The notes beneath the pieces are model-generated. The model made no database searches. It was given only the letters and a program-made list of their open reading frames with translations, and was not told the origin of the DNA. A stretch of 64,000 nucleotides of DNA from Primulina eburnea. Its lineage: Eukaryota; Streptophyta; Magnoliopsida; Lamiales; Gesneriaceae. The position numbers and the translations under genes are program-made. Where the stretch lies: assembly GCF_022965805.1 (NCBI RefSeq), contig NW_027331417.1, positions 62,001-126,000 on the forward strand, read 5' to 3'. This document shows positions 11,940 to 22,937 of the stretch, one piece after another. Each line of letters begins with the position of its first letter. The first letter of the stretch is position 1.

Positions 11940-14060
11940 TGTGGTGCCCCGGGTCCGATATCTAATACTAATAATTTTAGATGTATCAAACCCAACGATT
12001 TAATAAATACATAATTTCTTGTTCACAAACTGACATAAACATCGTCAGTATAATTTAAATGTCTCAATTATTTGAAATAAAATTTTCAACATGCCAAAAT
12101 AAAGTAGTAAACAAAGAAATCAAACATCATCACATAGCTCCTAAGACCCGAGAATCCCACTCTAACTCATATCTCCTCGCCTGGAGCTGGACTCTGGCAT
12201 CCCAAGCCTCGCCTCACCTACCATCAAGCACATGAAAACAAGAGGTAGCCGACATGCCGGTGAGTATAAACCCAGTATGATACAATCAATAACATATGAG
12301 AATTAAAATTTCAGATATCTCATATACAATTCATAAAGATGCAATATAATGCAATGCATGATCAGAAGCTGTGGGCTATAAATAAATCTCAAGATCAAGT
12401 GAATCATCTGGTCATCGGGTACCCAAGGGAATAGAATCACCCAACAACATCCACCGACTCATCCGCTCGAGGTGGTGTGTTGTGTTCTACAATCCCAAGA
12501 CTATGGTGCGCCTATAGAGAGTGTTCAGGCCATAGCAGCGACCTCCGCATACACTATGCCAACTCAACTATAGCTCCATACGTCCAATAAATCAATATAT
12601 CAAGGCGACCTCCGCCATATCAAATATGAATCGACAAGTGGCTCAATATGCAATGTAATGATGCAAATCAATATCATCATCTCGATATCATAATAAACTC
12701 ATCTCAAGGCCACAATCATCATCAAATCACAAGTAATTCATCGAACCATAGAATTTTAAATATTAAAATAAAAATGATACTTTTACCTCGTATGTTACCG
12801 ACCGTAACATACCTTTCAAATATTACCAAAAGAAGACCAAAATGCGTATGTGAGAAGTCTTGAACCTTTGAATTCTACTATAACTCAAGGACTTTGATCA
12901 TCTATCAAAATAGAGTAATTTCTGTTCAAAATTCATAATCAATCCAATACGGCTTCAAATCAAGATCCACAGATTTCTTAATCATAATATTCCATAAAAA
13001 CATTCATTGGATCATTTTGTCAAACACTTTGCGTGCCTGCTAAAGAGTTAGCTCCTCTTCAATTCTATTTTAAATTCAACCCAACACAATCACAACATCT
13101 CCAACATCTCTATATCTCAAATATCAATTCAATTATCAATTCTAAACTTCAACCCATTTCCAAACTTTAACAAAAATCGGAAAAACTTACATCCTTGTGA
13201 AGCCCGTGATGAGAGGATCACAAATCTAACTTCATTTCATATTTTCCTTGAACAAATCTCCCATGGATTGAAGAAATTAGAAGATGAAAGGAAAAATAAA
13301 GAACCCTAGCTTCCTTGCTCTGAAGAAACCGAGAGGATGGGAAAGAAATGAGATAAAAATGAAGTCTCCACTTATTTTATACCTTAAAACACCAAAAACA
13401 CGACTTTACTATTCACAGACCGCGGGTGCGCTAGCCTAAGCACCGCGGGTGCGGTGTGCCTTCGTCAAATCATCCAAAATTTTGATAATCAAGACCGCGG
13501 GTGCGGCAGAGTAAGGACCGCGGGTGCGCTCTCCACTCTGCGCACAGCTTCTCCAAAGATCGCTTCAGCAAAGCCTCTTCCGGTCAGAATTGGGAAAAGT
13601 GGTAAACTACAAAGTTGTAGCCCTATGTCTTGGCTTTCATCTCCCAAAATTTCAGCTCATTTGGATGTCCGAGTAAAAAGTTATGCCAATTCTCCCAACA
13701 TGTGTCATTGTAGGAACGACGATACGCACGACACACTTCGGGGCGCTTTTGGCTCGTCTTCCCTAATGATTTGAACAAAACTCAAAACTGGAAAGTTATA
13801 GCCTTATGTCTTATCTTTCTAATGGAAAAGGCCTCACATCAATTGGATGAATATACAAAACATTATGCTAAAAACCACAACTTGTGCCATATTTTTCATA
13901 CCGTTTCTGCACATCCATTACCTATTTAGCTCAAATTCCACGTTTGATTCTACTCATCCATTATCTATTTCATTCTATAACATCATTACCATTCATATCA
14001 TAATGTAAATCCAAGAACCATCACACTACTGCTATATTATATCAAAATTCGGGCATTACA
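11940..14060 (-). repeat. 3' LTR of element B
   Basis: Minus sense: starts TGTAATGCCCG (14060) and ends CGGGGCACCACA (11940). It differs from the other B LTR at scattered positions, including TGTGGTGCC here versus TGTGGGGCC there. It holds a box array, a TATA box and a shared ACTCACCGG module (about 12250-12280). Short open frames within it recur in both LTRs only because the LTRs are copies. Confidence 0.95.
13371..13528 (-). promoter_or_regulatory. LTR promoter of B: four paired CGCACCCGCGGT boxes plus TATA
   Basis: On the plus strand ACCGCGGGTGCG occurs at 13419, 13442, 13494 and 13517 (starts), so the spacings are 23, 52 and 23 bp. In the element's sense they lie upstream of TATAAAATAAG (13381-13371). 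The same four boxes sit in the other LTR at 29203-29312. Promoter role is inferred from position; the box pairing is seen directly. Confidence 0.6.
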
Positions 14061-14098
14061 ATTCCTCCCCTCTAAAAATAGATTTCGTCCTCGAAATC
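14061..14098 (-). other. polypurine tract and adjacent hairpin of element B
   Basis: Minus sense: GATTTCGAGGACGAAATC (14098-14081), a perfect 7-bp inverted repeat with a 4-base loop, followed by the purine run AGAGGGGAGGAAT up to the LTR at 14060. The PPT primes plus-strand DNA synthesis. The same hairpin-PPT pair occurs in A, C, C' and D. Confidence 0.8.
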
Positions 14099-14174
14099 AA
14101 TGATCTCTTTCAAGTCTAACATATAATAATCAATACTGAAAATAAAACCGAGAATAGAAGCGTACTTCATTTGA
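14099..14174 (-). pseudogene. end of element B pol (integrase C-terminus) and 3' untranslated part
   Basis: This is the piece of B split off by element A. The integrase C-terminal motif reads up to the A insertion at 22938. On this side the last two sense codons and a TGA follow directly (within 14164-14174), allowing for the ATAAC duplication. The remainder, about 70 bp, is the spacer leading to the hairpin and PPT. Confidence 0.7.
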
Positions 14175-14363
14175 ATAACTGTAAGGCTCGAAGATTTAGT
14201 TATCATAATCAGATGGATTCGTTGATAATTAAGATGATTGTAGATGTATTTTATTGGACTAGAAAAGAAAGGAAAATGTACAATAAAGATGTGAAAGATA
14301 GTCAAAAGAATAAACAAAGTCGAAGTTAATGCGCACATATGTATGGAAATTCCAGTAGACTCG

Positions 14364-14639
14364 GCGCACATGCGCGAAGATATGCGCGCACATGCGCGAG
14401 CAGGCCAGCAGCCTCGGCGCATATGCGCGAGAGTAGTGGCGCATATGTGCGGAGCGTCCAGCAACATTGGCGCATATGCGCGAGTTTAGTGGCGCATATG
14501 CGCGAGTGTGAAATTCTGCCAACTTGTCGAGACAGTAGGTCTCGCGCACATGCGCGAGTAATGCCGCGCATATGCGCGAGACGTGTACTTCAAAGGATTT
14601 GCCATGTGTGTGTTGGCATGCAAGGTATATATATATAAG
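14364..14639 (+). promoter_or_regulatory. LTR promoter of A: eight GCGCAYATGCGC boxes in four pairs, plus TATA
   Basis: Near-perfect 12-bp palindromes start at 14364, 14386, 14417, 14439, 14470, 14492, 14544 and 14566. Within-pair spacing is always 22 bp; gaps between pairs are 31, 31 and 52 bp. Each contains an E-box core (CACATG or CATATG). GGCATGC and TATATATATATAAG (14626-14639) follow 49 bp downstream. Regulation by a dimeric, possibly bHLH-type factor is inference; the periodic layout is directly visible. Confidence 0.65.
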
Positions 14640-15776
14640 TTGGCCTTTCTTTGCCATTTCATCAGAAGAGACCACCGAGAAAGCTTAGGAGAAAGGGTAA
14701 GGTGATTTCATTCTAGAATCAAGATTGTGTCACTTTTATACATCCAAACTAAAATCTAAATATAGATTTGGACTCCTCTCATCAAAGGCTACAAGGTGAT
14801 GTAAATATTGTTTACTTTCAACATAATTTGAGATATTGTTGTTGGAAGAATTAAGATTTGAACTCTAGGATATGTTCTTGTGAGTATGAAGATAATATAT
14901 TCGTAACCGGATCAAAGGACGGATGTCATATGCAATTATTACGATTTTATAGCATGTTTAGAACTAAATATGCAGATTTTGGATACTAGGGCATGTTTAG
15001 GATGATGATTATGAGTTGATGAGTTTAGATTGATAATGTGTTGATATGTGTTGAGAATTTGATTGACCGGTATCGAGGAATTACATCGTTATGCCGTCAA
15101 ATTGTACCGAGATCATGTATAGAATTAGATATGGGTTGATTAGGTTAGAGATTAATAGAATATGTATTCCCATTTGTATTTCAGATCGGATAGTGACAGA
15201 TTCGTCTTCGAGACTTCAACAATTGTGCGACGAAAGGTATAGTACATGTTTTGTTTGGGGAATCACGACTCAAATGAGATCACATTTGAGTTTCCCAACC
15301 AAAATCACATACTTGTTTTATTGTTCATACCTTGATATGATTATGATTGTTATAGATTTGTTTATAGAATTTGTATGCAGATCTTGCTATGCTTTGTTTA
15401 CAGATCGTGTAGCATTGCATTATGCTTGTTTACAGATTTTGTATTCATGCATTAAGATAGGGCAGTCTGGAGATCAGGCAGACTACTAGATGTTCGGCGA
15501 TATCTCAGCTTAGGGGAAGATAACCGCCCCTATTGTAGACGCGGATACAGATCAGGCCGAAGTCTAGGAATAAGACGTACAGCACCTCGATTGGTAGGGT
15601 AGGTGACAGCCAGTGACGTCTTATTCACAACGGGATCCCTAGAGTTCTAGTCGAGTCGCATCTAGACATGATTAGACTCGCATTGCATGATTATATATGC
15701 TTGTCATTCATATTAGCATGTTGCATGTTTTAGATTGTTTTACTGCATGTATACATGTTTATACTGAGATTTGTTC

Positions 15777-15825
15777 TCACCGGTTTTCCGGCTGTTGTTA
15801 TGTCTGTATGTGTGCATAACAACAG
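15777..15825 (+). other. conserved LTR double hairpin in A
   Basis: CACCGG-TTTT-CCGG is followed by an exact 11-bp stem CTGTTGTTATG/CATAACAACAG (15792-15802 and 15815-15825) around a 12-base loop TCTGTATGTGTG. The counterpart in the 3' LTR is at 22611-22644. The loop recurs in the other LTR families while the stem varies with compensation. Confidence 0.7.
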
Positions 15826-16118
15826 GTGGGGCAGGATCTGGGTCGAGACAGAGATGATCGTGTTAGCGTGGAGATCACGGGCATAGCAGATGGACCAGTA
15901 GTTGTCTTTTATTATGTACTGTCTTTTATTACTGGTTAGTTGAGAACATACAGAATAAGACATGTATTGTATGTTGTATGTTGTAAATTAAATAAAGAAT
16001 GTATGCTTTTTTGGTTACATGTGTTTTTATGTAAAAAGCGAAAATTTGACCCATGTTTTATAATAACGATCCATTTAATCCCAAGAAAAAGAATTAGAGC
16101 CCGGGTCCCCACAACAAG

Positions 16119-16130
16119 TGGTATCAGAGC
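16119..16130 (+). other. primer binding site (tRNA-iMet) of element A
   Basis: TGGTATCAGAGC five bases after the LTR end at 16113, complementary to the 3' end of initiator tRNA-Met. From here to the gag start is an untranslated leader without other recognisable features. Confidence 0.9.
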
Positions 16131-16363
16131 AGAGAGTTCCTTTAGACTGAGATAGGATAGAATGAGCGGGGTAGATCGAGTCTTCTTCCTTGCTTGATGA
16201 CGTGCTAGCATGATTATTGCTTTCCTATTACATGTTGTTGTTATTTGATTTCTTTCAGCATGTGATTGACTGAATCAGAACTGATTCTAGATCAGAGGTA
16301 ACTGACTAGAGGATGGCTGAGACAGTTGTATATCTTGTATACTAATCACTTGGGTTATTAGAT

Positions 16364-19027
16364 ATGCCTCCTAGAAGAGCAGCCGTACCTCTACGACCAG
16401 CAGCGCCAGAACAGGGGAGCACATCCGGAGATCCTATGGATGTTACAGCGACCCCTATGGAGACGTTGCTGAAGCGATTCCAATCCTTTCGACCTCCCGC
16501 ATTAAAAGGTACCGAGAATGCCATCGAGTGCGAAAGTTGGCTTGAGGACATTGAAATGCTATTTGACTCTTTGGAGTATAGTGATGAGAAGAGAATAAAG
16601 CTAATTGGCCATCAATTGCAAGATATAGCCAAGAATTGGTGGTTGAACATTAAGAGAGCTTTAGAGCAGCGGGGTACCGAGATTACTTGGAAGGGATTCA
16701 AGACGGAGTTCTATTTAAGGTTCTTTCCCATCTCCTACCGTAAAGACAAAGGTGCTGAATTTGCCAATCTGAGGCAAGGGCAATTAAACATTGAGGAGTA
16801 CGTTGCCAAATTTTCCTCTCTGCTTCGTTTTGCACCCCATGTTTCAGGAAATGATGAGGCCATGGCAGATCAGTTTATAAATGGCCTGAATCCAGATATC
16901 TTTACGTTGGTCAATACTGGGAGACCCGATAATTTCTCGGATGCATTGAATCGTGCCAAAGGAGCTGAAGCAGGATTGCTTAGGCAACGGAGTGCTCCGT
17001 ATGTTGCACCGAGTCCGAGACCGCCACCACCTCCATCCCAAGTTCCTCCTCCTCGATTCGAAAGCGGTGGTAGTAGTAGTGGACGCAAAGAACAGCTGAA
17101 GGCGAAGGGGAAACAGTTTAAGCGACCTGGGAGCAGTTCGTCCAGCTCCAGCGGATCAAGACAGATGGGTTTTGATCAAAGTTCAAGGACTTCAGGTGTT
17201 TACTGTAATTCTTGTGGAGGTAGGCATGCGACTGAACAGTGCCAAGGAGTTACAGGCCGATGCAACATTTGTAGGCAACCGGGGCATTTTGCCAAAGTCT
17301 GTCCCCAGAGGAGTGTACAGCAAGGCCAGAGTGGAAGAGCATCTGGTTCCATACCTCAATTTGAGCGACAGGCATCATCGGTCCACTCTTTTCAGCCTCC
17401 ACCAGCACCGACTCCACCCAGAGCTCTAGGTAGTCAGACGGTGAGTCAACCTCCGAGGCAACAGGCCCAAGTGTTTGCATTGACCGAAGAGCAAGCACAA
17501 GATGCACCAGATGATGTTATAGCCGGTAACTGCTCTCTTTATGGTTATCCTGCTTATATCTTGATAGATACAGGTGCATCGCATACATTCATTTCAGAGC
17601 GATTTGCATTGTTGCATTCTTTGCCTGTTGAGTCTTTGCTAGATGTTGTGTCTATTAATTCCCCGTTGGGAAGCGGATTGATATCTGTAACTACGGTTAG
17701 ACATTGCATTCTACAGTTTGAAGGGCATGAGATTGACCTAGATTGTATAGTGTTGGGTCTAGCTGATTTTGACTGTATAGTTGGTATTGACATGCTAACA
17801 AAGTATAGAGCTACCGTGGATTGTTTCCACAAGATTGTCAGATTCAGACCCGAGATGACAGACGAATGGAAATTCTACGGGAAGGGTTCCAGATCTCGGA
17901 TTCCCTTGATTTCGGCTCTTACTATGAACAGATTGTTACAGAAAGGAGCAGATGGTTTCTTTATTTATGCTGTAGATATGCAGAAGTCGAGCCCGGCGTT
18001 GGCAGATATACCAGTAGTGCGGGAATTTCCAGATATTTTTCCAGATGAGATCCCAGGATTACCTCCGGTTCGTGAGGTAGACTTCAGTATTGATCTTACA
18101 CCAGGTACCGTCCCTATTTCGAGAGCTCCGTATAGGATGGCACCCATCGAACTAAAAGAACTGAAAGCACAGTTAGAAGATCTTCTGGCCAAGGGATATA
18201 TCAGACCTAGTGTATCTCCTTGGGGCGCTCCGGTGCTGTTCGTGCGAAAGAAAGATGGTTCGATGCGATTGTGTATAGACTACCGGCAACTGAACAAGGC
18301 AACGATCAAGAATAAATATCCTTTGCCTAGGATTGATGATTTATTTGATCAGTTGCATGGATCCTCCGTGTATTCGAAGATTGATTTGCGTTCTGGATAT
18401 CATCAGCTTAGAGTTCGAGATATAGACATACCGAAGACAGCATTTCGAACCAGGTATGGACATTACGAATTTATTGTCATGCCTTTTGGTTTAACAAATG
18501 CTCCTGCGGTATTTATGGGCTTGATGAACCAAGTGTTTCAGAGGTATTTAGATGAATTTGTCATTGTTTTCATCGATGATATTTTTGTGTATTCGAAGAA
18601 CAGAAATGAGCATGCAGAGCATCTCAGAATTGTTTTGCAGACGTTGAGAAACGAACGACTGTATGCTAAATTGTCAAAGTGTGAGTTTTGGTTGAATCGA
18701 GTTGTATTCTTGGGGCATATCATTTCTGGAGATGGTATTTCTGTTGACCCGAGTAAGGTAGAAGCTGTGATCAGTTGTTCGAGACCGACTTCTGTACCAG
18801 AAATACGCAGTTTCATGGGCCTAGCCGGATACTATAGAAGATTTATCAAAGATTTCTCCAGCATTGCAAAGCCAATAACTCAATTGACGCAAAAGAATGC
18901 ACCATTTGTTTGGTCAGAGGAGTGCGAGTCTAGCTTTCTAGAGTTGAAGAAAAGGCTGACCAGTGCTCCAGTACTGACGATACCTTCAGGTACGGGTGAT
19001 TTCGTTGTGTATTGCGACGCCCCATAG
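16364..19027 (+). pseudogene. element A gag-pol, first part: gag, zinc knuckles, protease, RT
   Basis: 887 codons from ATG ([10 protein letters not shown]). Retrotransposon gag core at residues 40-200; proline-rich linker; two knuckles (C281, C284, H288, C293 and C300, C303, H308, C313); retropepsin DTGAS at D402; RT with [15 protein letters not shown] and FIDD; then the start of RNase H. The frame ends at TAG 19025-19027, immediately after the first RNase H motif (YCDA), because one base is missing there compared with elements C and D. The open frame is therefore truncated, not a natural gag-RT protein. Confidence 0.92.
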
Positions 19028-20897
19028 AGGTTTGGGATGTGTTCTTATGTAGCGAGGCCATGTGATCGCATACGCCTCGAGACAATTGAAGCCACATGAA
19101 GTCCGATACCCCATTCATGATCTGGAATTGGCGGCTATCGTATTTGCGTTAAAGATTTGGCGTCATAATCTCTACGGCGAAAAATTTGAAATCTTTTCCG
19201 ATCACAAGAGCCTAAAGTATCTATTCTCTCAATCAGAACTGAACATGAGGCAGCGTAGATGGCTTGATCTTTTGAAAGACTTTGACTGTGAAATCAAATA
19301 TTATCCAGGGAAGTCAAATGCAGCAGCAGATGCCTTGAGTCGTAAGGTATGTTCTTTGTCCTTATCGACGATAGGTGTTAACAAGTTAGTTGAAAATTGC
19401 TGTACATCTGGATTAGAATTTGAGGCAGATAGTAAGCCACTACGACTTTTTACGATCCAAGTTGAGCCCAATTTGATTATGAGGATCAAGAAAGCACAAA
19501 GAACTGATCAGAATGTGCAAAGATCAATCCAAATGGTCAGATCAGGGCATGTATCAGAATATCAGGTACGAGATCATGTGTTGTACGTGAATAACCGTCT
19601 AGTTGTGCCAGATGTTGCAGATTTGAGACAGCAGATTCTGACAGAGGCACATTGTAGTCGGTTCAGCATTCATCCGGGTGGCAGAAAGATGTACAATGAC
19701 TTGAAGACACAGTTCTGGTGGAAGCAAATGAAGTCAGACATTGCCGAATTTGTGTCTAAGTGTTTGAACTGCCAACAGGTGAAAGCTGAGAGGAAGAAGC
19801 CTGGTGGATTACTTCAAAGTTTAGCCATTCCAGAATGGAAATGGGATCACATTTCCATGGATTTTGTGACGAAGTTACCACGATCATCCAGAGGCTGCGA
19901 TGCGATTTGGGTTATTATTGACAGATTGACCAAATCTGCTTGTTTCATCCCATACAGAATGACATATAGACAGGATCAGATGGCGGAGATTTATATTCGT
20001 GAGATAGTCAGATTGCATGGAGTGCCGAAGTCTATCGTATCAGATCGTGATCCACGATTCACTTCACACTTCTGGCACAGTCTACAGCAGGCCTTAGGTA
20101 CGACATTACACCTGAGTACTGCTTACCATCCTCAGACAGACGGACAGTCAGAGCGGACTATCCAGACTTTAGAGGATATGTTGAGAGCCGTCGTGCTAGA
20201 TTTTGGCATTGGTTGGCAAGATTCCCTACCTCTTTGCGAATTCTCTTACAATAATAGCTATCAGACGAGTATTGAGATGGCACCGTTTGAAGCTTTGTAT
20301 GGCAAGAAGTGCAGATCTCCGCTATACTGGGATGACGTTTCAGAGGTACCAGAACTTGGGCCAGATATGATTCGTGACATGACAGAGAAGGTGAAACTCA
20401 TTCAGAAGAGGATGAAGACAGCACAAGATCGACAAGCAAAGTATGCCAATATCAGACGTAGACCGTTAGTATTCGAGGCGGGAGATAGAGTATTCTTAAA
20501 GATTTCTCCATTCAGAGGCGTTGTTCGATTTGGCAAACGCGGGAAACTATCTCCTCGATACATTGGTCCTTACGAGATTCTTGAGAAGATTGGCGATCGA
20601 GCTTATCAACTTGCACTTCCTCCTTCTCTATCCGGGATACATGATGTCTTTCATGTATCGATGTTGCGTAAGTATATGCCCGATATTTCTCATGTCATTC
20701 AGCCTGACGAAGCTAAGCTTGATCAGACCTTGAGCTATGTGGAACAACCGATACAGATTCTTGATCGGAAAGAAAAGAAGCTCAGAACGAAGAATATTCC
20801 ACTCGTGAAAGTTCAGTGGAGTCGTCATGGCATTGAGGAAGCGACATGGGAGACAGAAGCCAACATGCGACAGAAACACCCCGAATTATTTCAATAA
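19028..20897 (+). pseudogene. element A pol, second part: RNase H and integrase
   Basis: Continues in the +1-shifted frame. An extra in-frame TAG at 19050-19052 replaces a glutamine codon that C and D keep, so even readthrough of the frameshift would stop. From 19062 it is open for 611 codons: RNase H ([23 protein letters not shown]), integrase zinc domain (H..H..CLNCQQ), catalytic D/D/E region (MDFVTKL, SDRDPRF, GQSERTI), GPYE motif and the C-terminal VKVQW..EEATWE segment. It ends at TAA before the PPT. Confidence 0.9.
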
Positions 20898-20960
20898 TGT
20901 AAGTATTGATCTAACTTTGATATTATTACTTTTGATGTTATCATTAATAAAATGATGTGC

Positions 20961-20998
20961 GATTTCGAGGGCGAAATCATTTCTTAGAGGGGGAGAAA
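20961..20998 (+). other. pre-PPT hairpin and polypurine tract of element A
   Basis: GATTTCGAGGGCGAAATC at 20961-20978, then TTAGAGGGGGAGAAA directly abutting the 3' LTR at 20999. Confidence 0.85.
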
Positions 20999-22932
20999 TG
21001 TAAGGCTCGAAGATTTAGTTATCATAATCAGATGGATTCGTTGATAATTAAGATGATTGTAGATGTATTTTATTGGACTAGAAAAGAAAGGAAAATGTAC
21101 AATAAAGATGTGAAAGATAGTCAAAAGAATAAATAAAGTCAAAGTTAATGCGCACATATGTATGGAAATTCCAGTAGACTCGGCGCACATGCGCGAAGAG
21201 ATGCGCGCACATGCGCGAGCAGGCCAGCAGCCTTGGCGCATATGCGCGAGAGTAGTGGCGCATATGCGCGGAGCGTCCAGCAACATTGGCGCATATGCGC
21301 GAGTTTAGTGGCGCATATGCGTGAGTGTGAAATTCTGCCAACTTGTCGAGACAGTAGGTCTCGCGCACATGCGCGAGTAATGCCGCGCATATGCGCGAGA
21401 CGTGTACTTCAAAGGATTTGCCATGTGTGTGTAGGCATGCAAGGTATATATATATAAGTTGGCCTTTCTTTGCCATTTCATCAGAAGAGACCACCGAGAA
21501 AGCTTAGGAGAAAGGGTAAGGTGATTTCATTCTAGAATCAAGATTGTGTCACTTTTATACATCCAAACTAAAATCTAAATATAGATTTGGACTCCTCTCA
21601 TCAAAGGCTACAAGGTGATGTAAATATTGTTTACTTTCAACATGATTTGAGATATTGTTGTTGGAAGAATTAAGATTTGAACTCTAGGATATGTTCTTGT
21701 GAGTATGAAGATAATAGATTCGTAACCGGATCAAAGGACGGATGTCATATGCAATTATTACGATTTTATAGCATGTTTAGAACTAAATATGCAGATTTTG
21801 GATACTAGGGCATGTTTAGGATGATGATTATGAGTTGATGAGTTTAGATTGATAATGTGTTGATATGTGTTGAGAATTTGATTGACCGGTATCGAGGAAT
21901 TACATCGTTATGCCGTCAAATTGTACCGAGATCATGTATAGAATTAGATATGGGTTGATTAGGTTAGAGATTAATAGAATATGTATTCCCATTTGTATTT
22001 CAGATCGGATAGTGACAGATTCGTCTTCGAGACTTCAACAATTGTGCGACGAAAGGTATAGTACATGTTTTGTTTGGGGAATCACGACTCAAATGAGATC
22101 ACATTTGAGTTTCCCAACCAAAATCACATACTTGTTTTATTGTTCATACCTTGATATGATTATGATTGTTATAGATTTGTTTATAGAATTTGTATGCAGA
22201 TCTTGCTATGCTTTGTTTACAGATCGTGTAGCATTGCATTATGCTTGTTTACAGATTTTGTATTCATGCATTAAGATAGGGCAGTCTGGAGATCAGGCAG
22301 ACTACTAGATGTTCGGCGATATCTCAGCTTAGGGGAAGATCACCGCCCCTATTGTAGACGCGGATACAGATCAGGCCGAATTCTAGGAATAAGACGTACA
22401 GCACCTCGATTGGTAGGGTAGGTGACAGCCAGTGACGTCTTATTCACAACGGGATCCCTAGAGTTCTAGTCGAGTCGCATCTAGACATGATTAGACTCGC
22501 ATTGCATGATTATATATGCATGTCATTCATATTAGCATGTTGCATGTTTTAGATTGTTTTACTGCATGTATACATGTTTATACTGGGATTTGTTCTCACC
22601 GGTTTTCCGGCTGTTGTTATGTCTGTATGTGTGCATAACAACAGGTGGGGCAGGATCTGGGTCGAGACAGAGATGATCGTGTTAGCGTGGAGATCACGGG
22701 CATAGCAGATGGACCAGTAGTTGTCTTTTATTATGTACTGTCTTTTATTACTGGTTAGTTGAGAACATACAGAATAAGACATGTATTGTATGTTGTATGT
22801 TGTAAATTAAATAAAGAATGTATGCTTGTTTGGTTACAGGTGTTTTTATGTAAAAAGCGAAAATTTGACCCATGTTTTATAATAACGATCCATTTAATCC
22901 CAAGAAAAAGAATTAGAGCCCGGGTCCCCACA
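20999..22932 (+). repeat. 3' LTR of element A
   Basis: Same length as the 5' LTR. The box array is at 21183-21396, with one box altered (GCGCATATGCGT at 21311) and one that is degenerate in the 5' LTR intact here. The TATA box is at 21445. It ends at 22932, followed by the ATAAC duplication and element B's integrase. Confidence 0.95.
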
Positions 22933-22937
22933 ATAAC

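Larger units (their letters stand above)
14180..16113 (+). repeat. 5' LTR of element A
   Basis: Starts TGTAAGGCTCG and ends GGGTCCCCACA. In order: AT-rich 5' part, box array 14364-14577, TATA 14626, an inverted repeat ACTCAAATG/CATTTGAGT (15268-15291), and the double hairpin at 15777-15825. A 132-codon open frame at 15091-15489 has no family resemblance and is repeated in the 3' LTR only because the LTRs are copies. Confidence 0.95.
14180..22932 (+). mobile_element. Ty3/gypsy element A (chromovirus, Tekay/Del-like), complete but defective
   Basis: 8753 bp. Both LTRs are 1934 bp (14180-16113 and 20999-22932) and differ at only a few positions by eye. TSD ATAAC at 14175-14179 and 22933-22937 proves insertion into element B's integrase end. 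PBS, single-frame gag-pol, hairpin and PPT are all present. A frameshift and a stop near 19020-19052 break pol. LTRs this similar suggest it is considerably younger than B. Confidence 0.97.

Noticed and set aside
13419..13528. Regularly spaced repeats as a possible CRISPR array
   Set aside because: Repeats are about 12 bp, partly palindromic, in plant LTRs, with no cas genes; eukaryotic context excludes CRISPR.
14259..14675. Open frames in several phases across the A LTR array (with repeated AHMRE/ICAR-type residues), also at 21078-21494
   Set aside because: They arise from translating the GCGCAYATGCGC boxes in different frames; no family match, and duplication follows from the two LTRs.
15091..15489. 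132-codon frame in the A LTR, repeated at 21910
   Set aside because: Unrecognisable product with no conservation outside the two LTR copies; probably untranslated U5/R sequence.
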